Below are positions 1 through 11,281 of a stretch of DNA of 64,000 nt, in pieces (the stretch's first letter is position 1; each line of letters starts with the position of its first letter). The translations under genes and the position numbers were made by a program. The stretch is from Batrachochytrium dendrobatidis JAM81 (lineage: Eukaryota > Chytridiomycota > Chytridiomycetes > Rhizophydiales), in the NCBI RefSeq assembly GCF_000203795.2, contig NW_006281109.1:72001-136000 (forward strand), in the 5' to 3' direction. The notes under the pieces are model-generated. The model did no database searches. It was not told the origin of the DNA and worked only from the letters and a program-made list of their open reading frames with translations.

Positions 1-108
1 AAAGAAACGCTCAACTTTCAAGGTAGCCGAACCATCGGCACCAGGCATGTTAACAGATTTTGGTTGGAGACTCGGTGAAGAGTTGGATAAAGTCAAAGTT
101 GTTTTCAT
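1..108 (-). CDS. Possible 5' end of an unidentified gene leaving the window
   Basis: An ATG at 108 on the minus strand opens a frame that stays open to the window edge, with a second in-frame ATG at 48. The 36 visible residues begin MKTTLTLSN and run through GADGSATLKVERFF. No domain is recognisable in so short a piece and chance is a real alternative. It is listed because it runs off the window and cannot be judged from here. Confidence 0.22.
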   Translation of the reverse strand, partial: MKTTLTLSNSSPSLQPKSVNMPGADGSATLKVERFF

Positions 109-949
109 AAAGGGATGGTGCGATTAATTTGTAACTGCCGTCGTCTATCATAAAGACAGTGTATTCTAGTTAAAGCAGAAAGTATGAATCTGGCACAAAA
201 AGATCCTGGAATTTCAAACTAATAAACAAGCCGGTACTTTATTTTAAAGATTTTGACAATTTTCCTCATCTCCGATAATTTGATATTTTTGGCAACTTTG
301 GACATAGTTTGGCTGTAAACACCGGTTGATAAAACTGGTATCAGTCGGTGCCCAATATATACTACTAACAATTATTTGAAAGTATTTGATGTAAAATGCC
401 CAATAGACATGTTTGCTCATACAATAATCCAAAACATACACTCGCATCTGGAAAAAGTATCCTACATTAAACCATCAAAAATATGGTTTGATTAAACTAC
501 TAAACATTTACCAATCCCTGCAAACACATGGGTGTACAATGATTTATCAAAAACTAATATTAAAAACACTGATCATACTACAATACAATTGTAAAAACCT
601 GTCCGAGTTGTTGAAACATTACAATAGTTTGGATGTAAAGCCTGCGACTGGAGCAACAAAAAAGTTGACCAGCTTGTTCAAAACAATCCATTTTGACATT
701 CATAAAGTTGCCATTAGCATTGTTGACGTGTCTGTCATATGTATGGAATATGAATGAACATGACGTTGAATTTAAACTGTTCAAGGGGAATGAAACTCAT
801 ATCAGTAATATAGAGATTTGAACATCAGATTCGCAAACATTTGATTTTGTGAGTAGTCAATGAGTAGTCGATAAAAGGTCAGTATGGTTGTGTTTTTACT
901 GGACAAGTCTTGAACAAGTCTTGGATTCTGCTTGATTGATAAACCATCA
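109..949. other. Intergenic, no supported gene
   Basis: Several short open frames occur here (for example 244-447 minus and 488-757 plus). None has a recognisable domain, a convincing splice structure or partners in neighbouring frames. The right-hand part may be further decayed 3' sequence of the kinase-type Crinkler relic that begins at about 950. Confidence 0.5.
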
Positions 950-2334
950 ATTCGTGACGCAAGTCTTGATCTGCGTCTTGCCAAAGTCGATCAATTTGAT
1001 ATTCCCTTGACCAGTTAAAATCATGTTTCCTGGTCTCAACTCCTCATGAACTACACCAACCGATTAAAAGTGTCGAATAATCCAATCCAACTCATTGTCT
1101 GTTCTCCAGTCACAGTGTTTTCCAGGAATAAAGTCCAAACCAATCAAGTGAAATACTGTCCGTAATACTCACATTCTCCATAATAGCGTGCAACATATTG
1201 TAGATTGAGTTTGGCAAGCTTTTCGTAAATTGATATTTGATTAGCATTTTGAATGCATCAAGATTGTTGTAGGAATCACAATGTTTGACAACAATGTTGC
1301 AGTCATTGAGTCGAATGACTTGACCAGTTGCTCCAAATCCAATCACAGTACCAGAACAAAGTGAATCCACATTCAGATTATACTTGATTGTGCTTGAATC
1401 ATTACTGTCAGAGTCTGTTGAACTGGAGTCTAATTTCTGCTGTTCAGTTTGATGGTCTTGTAAAACAAGTTGAACAAATACATTGCCTGAATACGACTAG
1501 GAGAACACAGATCGTTGTAAATGGAATGGCTGATACGCAGAGTATCTCTGACAGGTTGCCAAACCAAATAGGTAACATAACAAGTCACACATTCATAGAT
1601 CAGATTGTTCAAAGCAAGATATCCATAAACTTGGTCAATCACTGTGCACACATCCATATGTCCAATATCTCCACAAGTCATTTCTGTTGGTTGGCACTGT
1701 GTATCCTCTTGATACACCTTTACAAGTCAAATGGTTGTCCATTTACAGAATGACGAACAGGCAGATCATTCGAGTCTTGCTTTCAATAAACGACAAGACT
1801 TTGGATCAAGACCAAGAACATTGTCCGAAGCTCCAATAAACTCGAGATGACTCTCCACTTGAGTTGCTGTTTCAAGCGTACAAGGGAAAACACTAGCCTT
1901 GCTTCAGATTGGTAATAATCTTCTTGGTCTTGAAGTATTCAGTTGAAGTTGTAAAGAATATGTTTAATGTATCAACATTACTTTCAAGTGTGAGTGTAAT
2001 TCCTGCTGTAGTATGCAAAGCAACACCATCTTCAATGGAAATTGTGTGATATTCGTACTTTGCCGAGTCTGCTGTAAAGTCTTTTCATTGTCCACATACA
2101 ATTGTGTTTTGGGATGGTTTCTTCTAGTGCCAGTAGTTTGAAAGAGTCTCAACATCCAGCAGTGTTTGATAACAAGCTATCGAGTCTTGTTACTGTAATG
2201 CTTTTGACGACATCTTGCCCAGTATTATTGTTTGATTCGATGAGTGAGTTGAATGGGTTGATCTCAATGGTCGCATTGTTTCCAATAACGGTAATGGGAT
2301 CCCAGGAGTTGTAGTTGGTCTCTATTCCATCCAC
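950..2334 (-). pseudogene. Decayed Crinkler (CRN) gene with a kinase-like C-terminal domain
   Basis: Read on the minus strand, pieces of one protein kinase-like domain appear in order but in different frames. A glycine-rich loop (GFGATGQVIRL) and a VVK segment lie at about 1370-1270. A catalytic-loop-like HEELRPGN followed by ILTGQGNIKLIDFGKT, with the DFG motif, lies at about 1050-965. Upstream, 1717-1430 encodes the stretch containing VIDQVYGYLALNN and LVWQPVRDTLRIS, which I associate with CRN proteins of Batrachochytrium. A leader starting MDGIETNYNSWDPI sits at 2334. Frameshifts and stops separate the pieces, so this is a relic. In oomycetes and chytrids CRN proteins are modular proteins, some acting as host-nucleus effectors. 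The family assignment is by motif memory; the kinase motifs are directly visible. Confidence 0.6.
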
Positions 2335-2342
2335 TCTCTATT

Positions 2343-3530
2343 CTGTAGTGGATAGGATGGAAACCAGCTACAACTCTTGGAACTCCATTGCTGTTCTTGG
2401 ACTAGATCAAACCACTGGAACTGATCCACTCATCAAATACAACAGTGATATGCCTGGTCAAACTCTGTATCATCAACACTAGACACTGTAATGGACATCA
2501 ACTCACTTTACAAACCACTCTTGTGAACCTTGTCCAGTCGATACACTTGTATGATGAACACAACTGTTGTGTGTCCAACATTCAATCAAAACCATTCATC
2601 TGGATCAAACCATCATGAACATTGACATCAAAGACATTGACACAATCCCTAATGTTTTGTATTCAAAAGTCTATTCTGGCAACATACAAATCAGCATCAA
2701 AATTCCAGTCGACAGACTGTCAACTACACAATATTGTCATGATTGGTGTCAGTGGATGTGAACAACAACCTGCTATGATATGTGTCGATATTGTGTATTT
2801 GACTGCTCGATTGATCCTGATTTCAGGGCAATGATTGACAAGTTGGCACCTGCCAAAAAGACGGACAAGAATCAATCAGTCTTTGAATACTAATCTAAAA
2901 GACTGATCCAGTGTTTGATTTCTGCTCGTATATTTGTTTTGAAAACACTCCGTGAAACAAATCCCAATCTTGATTCTTTTACATGGCTATGCATTCAAAG
3001 AAGTGGACGAACTGGTGGGCTTTTTTGTAAAATATTCGACCATCTATCTAAGCTTCCTTGGTCTGCGTTTGGTAAAGTCTATCAAGAGTTGAAATCATGG
3101 TTCCTAAAAGACGGTCGTGTTATATTTGACGAATCGCAACATATGCCAAGTCTTTTAAAGTCGGACTATCGTTCAACAACAATCCATTACTGCTGGACAA
3201 TTTGATTTTCCTCGGTCGCTGTTTTCGTTTTTGACCAGAACTATTATCCAAGATGACTTCAACAATATATGGCGCGGAACACAAATGCGGATCTGCATTA
3301 TGGATTTGACATACTCTGCTGCTGAACTCAAACCAGATAATATGTTGATATTCACCGACTTCAACTACTTGAAACCATCTGATATTTTGACACTACTATC
3401 GATGTGGCTAAAAGTCGATATGTCAGAAAACGCTGATATTCAAGAAGTCTCTTCAAGGTCATCCAAGACTCGTTACATCATTTTTACACAAATTGATCAA
3501 CTCGACTGACATCAATGATTGTTATCGTGG
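2343..3530 (+). pseudogene. Decayed Crinkler (CRN) gene, NTPase type, copy 1
   Basis: Pieces in three frames follow each other on the plus strand: a leader beginning MDRMETSYNSWN, a P-loop-like GVSGC segment at about 2735-2760 that has lost its GKT, then the long piece 2915-3205 with a Walker-B-like GRVIFDESQH, and 3231-3509 with NIW.GTQMRI and DFNYLKPSDI. This order (P-loop, then DE box, then the GTQMR segment) matches CRN-type NTPase domains. Internal stops and frameshifts break it, and it ends abruptly at the centre of an inverted repeat. Copy 2 lies in opposite orientation at 3522-4860. Confidence 0.65.
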
Positions 3531-4855
3531 CTCAATAAGTAGATGGACAAGTATCTCCAATACCAATCTAGTTTCAGCAGCACAATAGTCGGCATTTTTA
3601 ATGGGTTTGATACTCCAGTCGATTCTCTCCTTCCAGAAACAGTAAAATAATGAATGTGGCAAATACATGCCAGATTTTGTCGTCATTTCCTGTATATAGC
3701 CGCAATAACAATCATTGATATCAGTCGAGTCGATCAATTTGTGTAAAAATGAAACAAAAAGTCTTGGACGACCTTGAAGAGACTGTGAGATTTCTTGAAG
3801 GTCAATATTCTTTGACACATCGATAGTAGTGTCAAAATATCAGATGGTTTCAAGTAGTTGAAGTCGGTGAATACAAATATATCCTCTGGTTTGAGTCCAG
3901 CAGCAGAGTATATCAAGTCCATGGTGCAGATTCGCATTTGTGTTCCGCACCATATATTGTTGAAGCCATCTTGGATAATAGTTCTGGTCAAAAACGAAAA
4001 CAGCGACCGAGGAAAATCAAATTGTCCAGCAGTAATGGATTGTTGTTGAACGATAGTCCGACTTTAAAAGATTTAGCATATGTTGCGATTCGTCAAATAT
4101 AACACGACCGTCTTTTAGGAACCATGATTTCAACTCTTGATAGACTTTACCAAACGCAGACCAAGGAAGCTTAGATAGATGGTCGAATATTTTACAAAAA
4201 AGCCCACCAGTTCGTCCACTTCTTTGAATGCATAGCCATGTAAAAGAATCAAGATTGGGATTTGTTTCACGAAGTGTTTTCAAAACAAATATACAAGCAG
4301 AAATCAAACACTGGATCAGTCTTTTAGATTAGTATTCAAAGACTGATTGATTCTTGTCCGTCTTTTTGGCAGGTGCCAACTGTGCCAACTTGTCAATCAT
4401 TGCCCTGAAATCAGGTCGATAAAACAGTCAAATACACAATATCGACACAAACCATAGCAGGTTGTTGTTCACATCCACTGACACCAATCATGACAATATT
4501 GTGTAGTTGACAGTCTGTCGACTGGAATTTTGATGCTGATTTGTATGTTGCCAGAATAGACTTTTGAATACAAAACATTAGGGATTGTGTCAATGTCTTT
4601 GATGTCAATGTTCATGATGGTTTGATCCAGATGAATGGTTTTGATTGAATGTTGGACACACAACAGTTGTGTTCATCATACAAGTGTATCGACTGGACAA
4701 GGTTCACAAGAGTGGTTTGTAAAGTGAGTTCATGTCCATTACAGTGTCTAGTTTGATGATACAGAGTTTTAACAGGCATAATATGTTGGATTTCATAAAA
4801 ATACAATACCTTGAGTTTAACCAGGCATATCATTGTTGGACTTGATAATCAGTGG
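2420..4855. repeat. Large imperfect inverted repeat carrying two CRN relics tail to tail
   Basis: The plus arm (about 2420-3530) reappears as its reverse complement at about 3705-4855 with only scattered differences. For example the frames at 2622-2834 plus and 4608-4411 minus begin with the same 51 residues, and those at 2915-3205 plus and 4307-4017 minus differ at about two positions. The unpaired centre (about 3530-3705) is extra 3' sequence of copy 2. Outside about 2420 and 4855 the similarity stops. The arms indicate a recent inverted duplication relative to the age of the frameshifts they share. Confidence 0.8.
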
Positions 4856-4860
4856 TTGGC
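3522..4860 (-). pseudogene. Decayed Crinkler (CRN) gene, NTPase type, copy 2
   Basis: This is a second copy of the preceding relic on the other strand: the leader half at 4663-4411, the Walker-B-like GRVIFDESQH piece at 4307-4017 and the GTQMR segment at 3991-3734. It extends about 190 bases further 3' than copy 1, through GRPRLFVSFLHKLID to a stop near 3522. The P-loop segment shows the same damage as copy 1 (GVSGC followed by a frameshift and no Lys-Thr), so the inactivating change came before the duplication. No intact reading frame exists. Confidence 0.65.
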
Positions 4861-6943
4861 CGTAACAACCAACTGTATGTTGAATAGAGGCCAGGGGTTC
4901 ATTCCCAGCAATGGATGGTGAGTTTGTCAGTCTATAGCATCAAGTTTCAATGAAAGTGCTTGTTTGGCTGCTGCAATTAGTTTCAATAAATTGTCGAATG
5001 GTCATCTCCTATACAACTCTGCATTAAAGTGGGTTTCAATTCCCACTGGTTGACTGCCGAGCTATTTGATACAAAACCTTTTGTCTTGCATTGTAATTTG
5101 TTGAAGAAAAGAAATGGCAAAATTCGACTTTAAATCCAAAATTTAATGGCGTGTGAAGAATGTAAACAAATTCACAGCCTCTGAATATTGTTTAAGCATT
5201 TTTGTGTGAAATTAAAACTGTCAAATTAAACATTTGTCATGTGTTTATTTGTATTGTTTAATCGAGTGTCAATTCAACTCAATTGATTACGTCATTCATA
5301 TAATGACTCGAGTCTTTTATTCAACATTTTAATGTCATTCATTGCTGGATTTGTAAATGTGTTACAAAACATGCTGAATCTGACAAGTGAATAATGATTG
5401 TTCCAATCAACAATTGGATTGGATCGACTGCAATATTGTCATTGATTGCAGTCACTGTTGACCAATACATTGTAATATATTGACAGTCTCGACATCAACA
5501 TTGCCAGCATTACACCACAACAATACTGTCAACTTTCAAGTCCTGTGATATACCGTTTCAACTATAACCAGATCGATGTTGATCACTTGTCAATACACGC
5601 ACCAGTTGTATAATCGTACAACTGTTGGTTAATCAATGTTTGACTGTCGATACTCGATATGGTTGGTATCGATTGTTGCAGCTGTCGAGTGCCGTCATTG
5701 GTCATGCATTACCAGTTGTGTATGGTTGACATTGATCATCATGGTATGTATTCAAATTCAACACATCAACATACACTGTGACATGTGTGATTGACTATAA
5801 CTGGTGTGGATTACAATCGATTGTGCATGGTAGTTTGATATTGATCGCAGTTGTTGATCGATACTCGGACTACCCGAGTTTGTATTTATGACTGGATGCT
5901 TGATTGGATACTTGACATGACTGGTCATATATGATTTGTACAATAGTATGGATTGTACAATGATCACTGTCCAAATGTGCATGTCAAATGAGTGTATAAT
6001 CAGGTTGACGATATTGGCCAGTTGACACATGCTGATCAACTCAACTGGTGTGTATTGTATACATTGTATGTATATACATGTATGGCTTGATCACTCGGAT
6101 GTACATACTCGACATATACTGACACGACAATCAGGTCGACAGACACCATCACAGCCAGGTTGTATGTGAACAATGTTGTGATGTCGAGTGACTGGATCCA
6201 ATTGCAGTGTATATACAACAAATCATACAATGAGTTGTGTTCAAATAATGTAATGAGTGCATCAATCCACAATACAAATCAACCATGACATACAATCATA
6301 ATGTGTAGTTGATACAACTATATAGTGACAATCGATGTTGATATACTAGCACACAGCATGCAATGCCAACACAACAGTTGCAAGTCACTGATCATCAATG
6401 TGACAGTGTTGTTGCGGCATGAACTGCATTGTATTGATTCAGTTGATTGAGTGAATCACTGGACAATACGCAGTGATGACTGATCGTGTCAAGCTGAATG
6501 GAAAGCGTATTACTAAATCGTCAATGTTTGAACCATTTGCCATTTGAAAAGCATGAAATATCACAGCAAACTGATAATGTAATAACTGAATGTCGGCTCA
6601 GTTGCATATAGCTATGCAATATTATTTAAGCCTGTGCTTACTTTACTGTGACTTTAGTCACTTTTAGGGAGGAAAAGGGTGGGAGCTACACAACCAACCA
6701 TACGATATTTGAATGTATAATCAAACACAGTTCAATCAAGGTTGCGGGCTATCATAAAGGGATAACCTTTTCGAGTCTGTCGAACATTGATAACAAATCA
6801 ACACTAACTCTGATAGTAACACTAGCCCTTAGGACGGCTACTCAAAGAGTATGCTTTTGATACTCTTTCAATAACATAAATACAATCTAAATCCGACCTG
6901 TTGAGCAACAACTATTTACAACTTGCTCAACTAAACCAGTAGA
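4861..6943. other. Long gene-free stretch with unusual short-word composition
   Basis: I find no supportable gene. From about 5240 to 6480 the sequence is built largely from short words and their complements (TTGAC/GTCAA, GTTGAT/ATCAAC, CAACTGG, TCGACTG) with no clear tandem period. CA and TG dinucleotides look frequent and runs of A or T rare compared with the flanks. A smaller patch of similar texture lies at about 8040-8330. Open frames on the minus strand at 5758-6039 and 6036-6272 are hydrophobic and unsupported. The last about 300 bases presumably contain the promoter of the gene starting at 6944. Confidence 0.5.
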
Positions 6944-7921
6944 ATGAAACTTGCAGTGACTGTACTATCATCAGTTTTGCTTGCTTGCTCGGTCACTATC
7001 GCCAATCCAGTCCTTCCCAGTGCAACCGCAGATGCTGAGTCTAGCACTTTGACAGTTCTTCCCACTGCAACTACAAGCACTTATTCTAGCTCTTCGTCAA
7101 CTCCTAATGTAAACAGTATACACTTGGATGGCATTGATTCACTTTCAACTGGCACTAAGGATTTGTTCAAACAATTCTTGAAAAAAGAACGTGCTTGTGA
7201 TGAACAAAAAAACACATGCAGCTCGATAGAACAGAACTATCATAGGCAACAGAAGCTGGTAAAAGGTCTGAAAAAAAGGGTTGACGCTTCAAAACTTAGA
7301 TTTATGAAAGGCAGTGGCAATTTAAGATACAGCGATGATGGCGAAATGGAGGAGCTTAAGATCGAGCTTAAAGAACAGTATCTCAAACTTATCAACCTTG
7401 AAAAAAGCCATCAAAAGTGCGATTCCGATTATGGTCATTTTCATCTTGAACTAAAGCTCATCAAAATGAAACTCGTCAAGTTATTTTTCGGAGGACCTTG
7501 TAATCTTGAATTACTTGAAGAGCAATTTTTGCACATCATATTACACCCTGTCATTAAAGATTACCTTGTCGTATTAGGATGTATTGATAGCCTATCATCA
7601 AGATGCAAAAATGACTCTGATAAAGATCCTAGTACTGATCATCAACAGCGTCAAAAACCTAGTACTCAGCAACGGGGATACGAAAATCCAGCATATGAAG
7701 GTGAATTTTCTAAAGATCAATCTTCATCACATGGCAGTCCAACCTTTGAAGATCCGCAACAATCATCAAAAATACCGCCTAGATCTCGTTCCATTAAAGA
7801 AAGAGCCACCTCTGTTAGAAAAAGCCTTTTTTCAAATATACGGAAAAGTATTAGACTCAAGGGTGGAGCTGGATCATTATTCAAGCAACCCAAACATCAA
7901 GATCGTGAACCATTGATTTGA
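6944..7921 (+). CDS. Lineage-type secreted protein of unknown function
   Basis: Single-exon frame of 325 residues. Residues 1-20 (MKLAVTVLSSVLLACSVTIA) form a clear signal peptide with a likely cut near ANP. A Ser/Thr-rich segment follows (about 25-55), then a charged helical region (about 70-190) with scattered Cys, including a KERACDEQKNTCSSIEQNYH stretch, and finally a polar basic tail ending in EPLI. I recognise the leader and the Cys-containing helical region as typical of a large secreted family found in Batrachochytrium; no biochemical function is known to me. The tail contains KSIRLKGG-like basic patches. AATAAAATAAAAT at about 7969 is a plausible polyadenylation signal. It stands alone between the CRN relics and a protease gene. 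Confidence 0.85.
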   Translation: MKLAVTVLSSVLLACSVTIANPVLPSATADAESSTLTVLPTATTSTYSSSSSTPNVNSIHLDGIDSLSTGTKDLFKQFLKKERACDEQKNTCSSIEQNYHRQQKLVKGLKKRVDASKLRFMKGSGNLRYSDDGEMEELKIELKEQYLKLINLEKSHQKCDSDYGHFHLELKLIKMKLVKLFFGGPCNLELLEEQFLHIILHPVIKDYLVVLGCIDSLSSRCKNDSDKDPSTDHQQRQKPSTQQRGYENPAYEGEFSKDQSSSHGSPTFEDPQQSSKIPPRSRSIKERATSVRKSLFSNIRKSIRLKGGAGSLFKQPKHQDREPLI

Positions 7922-8481
7922 ATGCCAGTCTGGATTAGCTTCAATCATGTTTATTGTATTTTTGTTTGAATAAAATAAAATACAATTATCATTTGGAATT
8001 GGATATGCATGCATTACATCTGATTATTCTACAGTTTTGGTTGGTATGGCATCATATTGCACATTGACACTTGTGCTCCCAATACAATAAAGTTGATTGT
8101 ATATTGCATAATTGTGCACATTGATGATACTGACATGCATGTGTGTATTGATATCAGATCCGACCAACTCGATCAGTTTGATTGGTTTGACTCGCTGATT
8201 GTGGTGTCAAAATGGTTGCATCGATAACCTGACTGATCACACACATTTGTCGTGTCAAGTATCACATATTGATGTATTCAGTGATTATATACTGGTTGAT
8301 TAGTGTAATATGATCACACATACTAACGGAATGTGAGCCATTATGTATGCACGCACAAAAATATAAATCATGACACTTGTTTACAATGAGCCAAAACATA
8401 AAGTATAGTTTACTGTATTACTAATATGAAATGTAGCACTTTTCATGTCATTTTTGAGCTCAAGTGATTGGGATTATCTCT
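7922..8481. other. Intergenic, convergent 3' ends, no gene seen
   Basis: The gene at 6944-7921 and the protease gene ending at 8482 converge here. Beyond the AATAAA-like signal near 7969 I see only AT-rich sequence with the TTGAT/ATCAA word texture at about 8040-8330. No ORF, RNA gene or repeat could be supported. Confidence 0.5.
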
Positions 8482-10031
8482 TCATTTGGGTTTACTAAAA
8501 AGAGCATTTACTCTGCGAGAGAGTTTGCATTTGGAGGTTTTTTGCCTTTTGATATGAATTAAACAAGACGTTAGTACTCAATCTACTCCAAACATTCCAT
8601 TCAGGATCAAGTTTAAACTTACTTTGGATGCCAGATCTTGTTGAATTCGTTTTGAATAGTAGGATGTCCATCTTTTGACCTTTCGCATCCACATCCAGGA
8701 CCAAACCCAATGCGTTTATGTGCTCGATCCAACACGACTCTAAGTCGGGTCATGAAAGGTACACCAAGAACTACAAGCTTGTCTGAGCCAACGCTTACAG
8801 AAAATGCGTCTAGTTCAGCATGCATGTTAGTCCATATTAATTCAAGCGATGCATCCATCTCACTGTTTACCAAAGTACTTACGCGCATTCTCGCCAACTT
8901 GTTGCATATAATCTCTGGGTCCTAGTGTGACTTTTACAGTGGACTGTGAGCCTTCTGCTTTTTCAGGATTATTGGCGTTCATTACGATTGAAAGTGTTGG
9001 AAGTCGACTCCAAATGATAATAAAGTCTGATTTCGTCATGGGATACCCACTCCAAAAAAACTTTGAAATACTAGGAGTATCAAGCTTAGGAACGAATGCA
9101 TGGCTTTTGACAATAGCTGAAATCAACTTATCTACGACTTCATAAGGAAATTCTACTTTTGTAGCACATGTGTCTATGTATGAATACGAGATCGATTCAC
9201 CCTCCCTTTTTTTTTGAAAGTCATCGGGCAGTTCTACTGGCATGCTATTGACCAGTATTTCCTTGATACTGACGGTGAAACGGTCATTTGTAGGTGACTC
9301 GACCCATGCAATAGGATTTCCGTCTGTCCCACATTTTGGAACTACCTCCGTACTTCCTATATCAATATGACTTTTCTTGGACAATTTGTAAGGGCAGAGC
9401 TCAACACCAACCTCGTTATTGGGGATGAATCGGCCTTCATACCAAGCATCCATTATAGTTGCTGGCGTTGTGTGATAATAGGCCAAGGAAGGATAGGCTA
9501 AACCAAATACTGCCTGTCTACCCTGACCATCAAGAAGAGCAGGCTCCGTTGCCTGTTTAAAAATTCCTACTATTGGAGCATCAACGGCGGGTATGCCAGT
9601 TTCTGGGATAAATACATCAGTTGAAAACCCATATCCCTTCCAACTGACATCACGACTGTAACCCTCAATAGAAGGTTCTTCAAATGGAGTGTATGATATA
9701 TTGGGTCCGTTGTAGTTGTTCAGATTAGAAAACGGTACGACTGAATCGGAACTTGTCGAATCCACCATGGATTTTATCTATTTCAAAAAACGAACCCAAA
9801 CTTCATTAGATTCAAGTGTGCAGATGCTAAACAACTTGTGGTGATACATACATCGACTCCGCCAACATTGATGATGATCGAAAAACAACTATACGCTCTT
9901 TCATTTGATTTAGAAGGCTGCTTTGATAACCTAGTACCTGATCGACCAGATAAGCTTGGGGCATGTAATTGAACTTGAACTGCAGCAGCCGTTTGAAACA
10001 CAAGTAAAAGACATTGAAAAATCCCTGGCAT
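8482..10031 (-). CDS. Secreted A1-family aspartyl protease with altered active-site motifs
   Basis: Four exons: 10031-9852, 9777-8883, 8809-8623 and 8545-8482. Donors are GTATGT or GTAAGT; the last two introns carry branch points ACTAAC and TACTAAC. The frame stays in phase to a TGA. The protein starts MPGIFQCLLLVFQ, a signal peptide. The first catalytic motif reads VDSTSSDSVVPF and the second YIDTCATK, where pepsin-like enzymes normally have D-T/S-G at both sites, so the Gly after each motif is replaced (Thr, Cys). The C-terminal part keeps VVLDRAHKRIGFGPGCGC, typical of the fold. It is a diverged paralogue of the protease at 21924-23988. Expected role: extracellular protein degradation. Whether it is active is open because of the motif changes. 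Confidence 0.8.
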
Positions 10032-11281
10032 TCTATTGATAAATCTGTAACAAGTAAAGCTGCAATGAAAACCACCCAGACATTTTATAGTTACTAATAT
10101 CAAGGGACGCAGCACTTTAAAGCAATCACAGGAAGTTGGTAACAGTATAAAGGGTTACTTTGGCTTGACAATACATATAGAATATATTTCAAACCACACG
10201 TGTGTTGATTGCGACTTTGTGCTTGGTGATTCTGTGATCAGCCATTGCCGACATTGATTACCATTGCACAGTCTATTACTACTGTATATACCTATTTAAA
10301 CATTTCATTTTCATCTACAGTACTATATTGCTCAATAAAGTAATACTCTAGTATTTGAACAATATAACCAATGCACATCTAAATGTATCAAGCAATCGCT
10401 TGGGAAAACCACCCTTTAAACAGCGTATTGCTTTTTGTTCAGTTGACGCCCTCTCATCGTAGTGACCTTGTATAGCCAATGAGTAAAAATCAGGGGCAGT
10501 TTGTAGTGCACCGTCACAGCCATATACTGATCGAGAAGTCGATTTCACTAAACTGTAAACGTGCTTTCAAATAGAGTGCTGGCAGAAACTAATCAAGTAA
10601 AGCAATGTGCCATGTGAATAAATGTGCAGGTATATACATACTAATTGTGATTGGAATAATGGCTTGGAAATAAATAAAAAGTACAATCCATTGGATACAA
10701 CAATCAAGCTGGTACAAACAAGCTCAGCTCAAACTCAATTGGTCACATATATTGCGATTATTGACATTAACCAAACAATAGTTGGACTTGAATACAAATT
10801 GAGAATATGTAGAATTGGTGCTCCGTATGGTTGATATAATGACAGTGACAAGTCTGACTGAAAATCAAATGAGACTATTATGTTGCATATGATTGTAAAT
10901 ATAAATGGTTGAAACCTTGTATGCATCAAGCCTTTTTGACAATACAACATGGTTTGATGTCGCATTTGTAATCAATACTACATACATTTTTATCTCTGAT
11001 GGTTATAAACCTATATTTGATTCACTATATTCAATCATTTGGTTTAAATGTATCTGTTGATCATCTATAAACTAGAAGAAATAATAAAATAGCTCCAATT
11101 TGAACGTCAAGTAGAATAATAAACACAATTTCACTACTGTTGAATCTATTTTAACCTCTAATGCCATTTTTCAATTAAACTATTCCACTTGGCATAAACA
11201 CATTCAAAAGGGTTGTATAAGCGGAACGGTGTGATACAACTTGCTATTATTCTAGAGTGCATGGCGAGATAGCAGACAATT
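10032..11281. other. Intergenic, no supported gene
   Basis: About 1.25 kb upstream of the protease and downstream of the kinase. A 66-codon minus-strand frame at 10348-10548 and a 76-codon one at 10735-10965 are the only notable ORFs; neither shows a domain, signal peptide or neighbouring exon. The right end is A/T rich, consistent with 3' flanking DNA of the kinase gene. Confidence 0.45.

Noticed and set aside
5029..5048. GTGGGTTTCAATTCCCAC as a T arm of a tRNA
   Set aside because: The loop has eight instead of seven bases and no other arm is present.
8863..8882. A 20-bp intron in the first protease (GTAAGT to AACAG)
   Set aside because: Too short to splice and out of frame. A 73-bp intron with an ACTAAC branch point ending at 8810 restores the conserved domain.
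10348..10548. 66-codon minus frame upstream of the protease
   Set aside because: No domain, signal peptide or adjacent exon; the length is expected by chance in this DNA.
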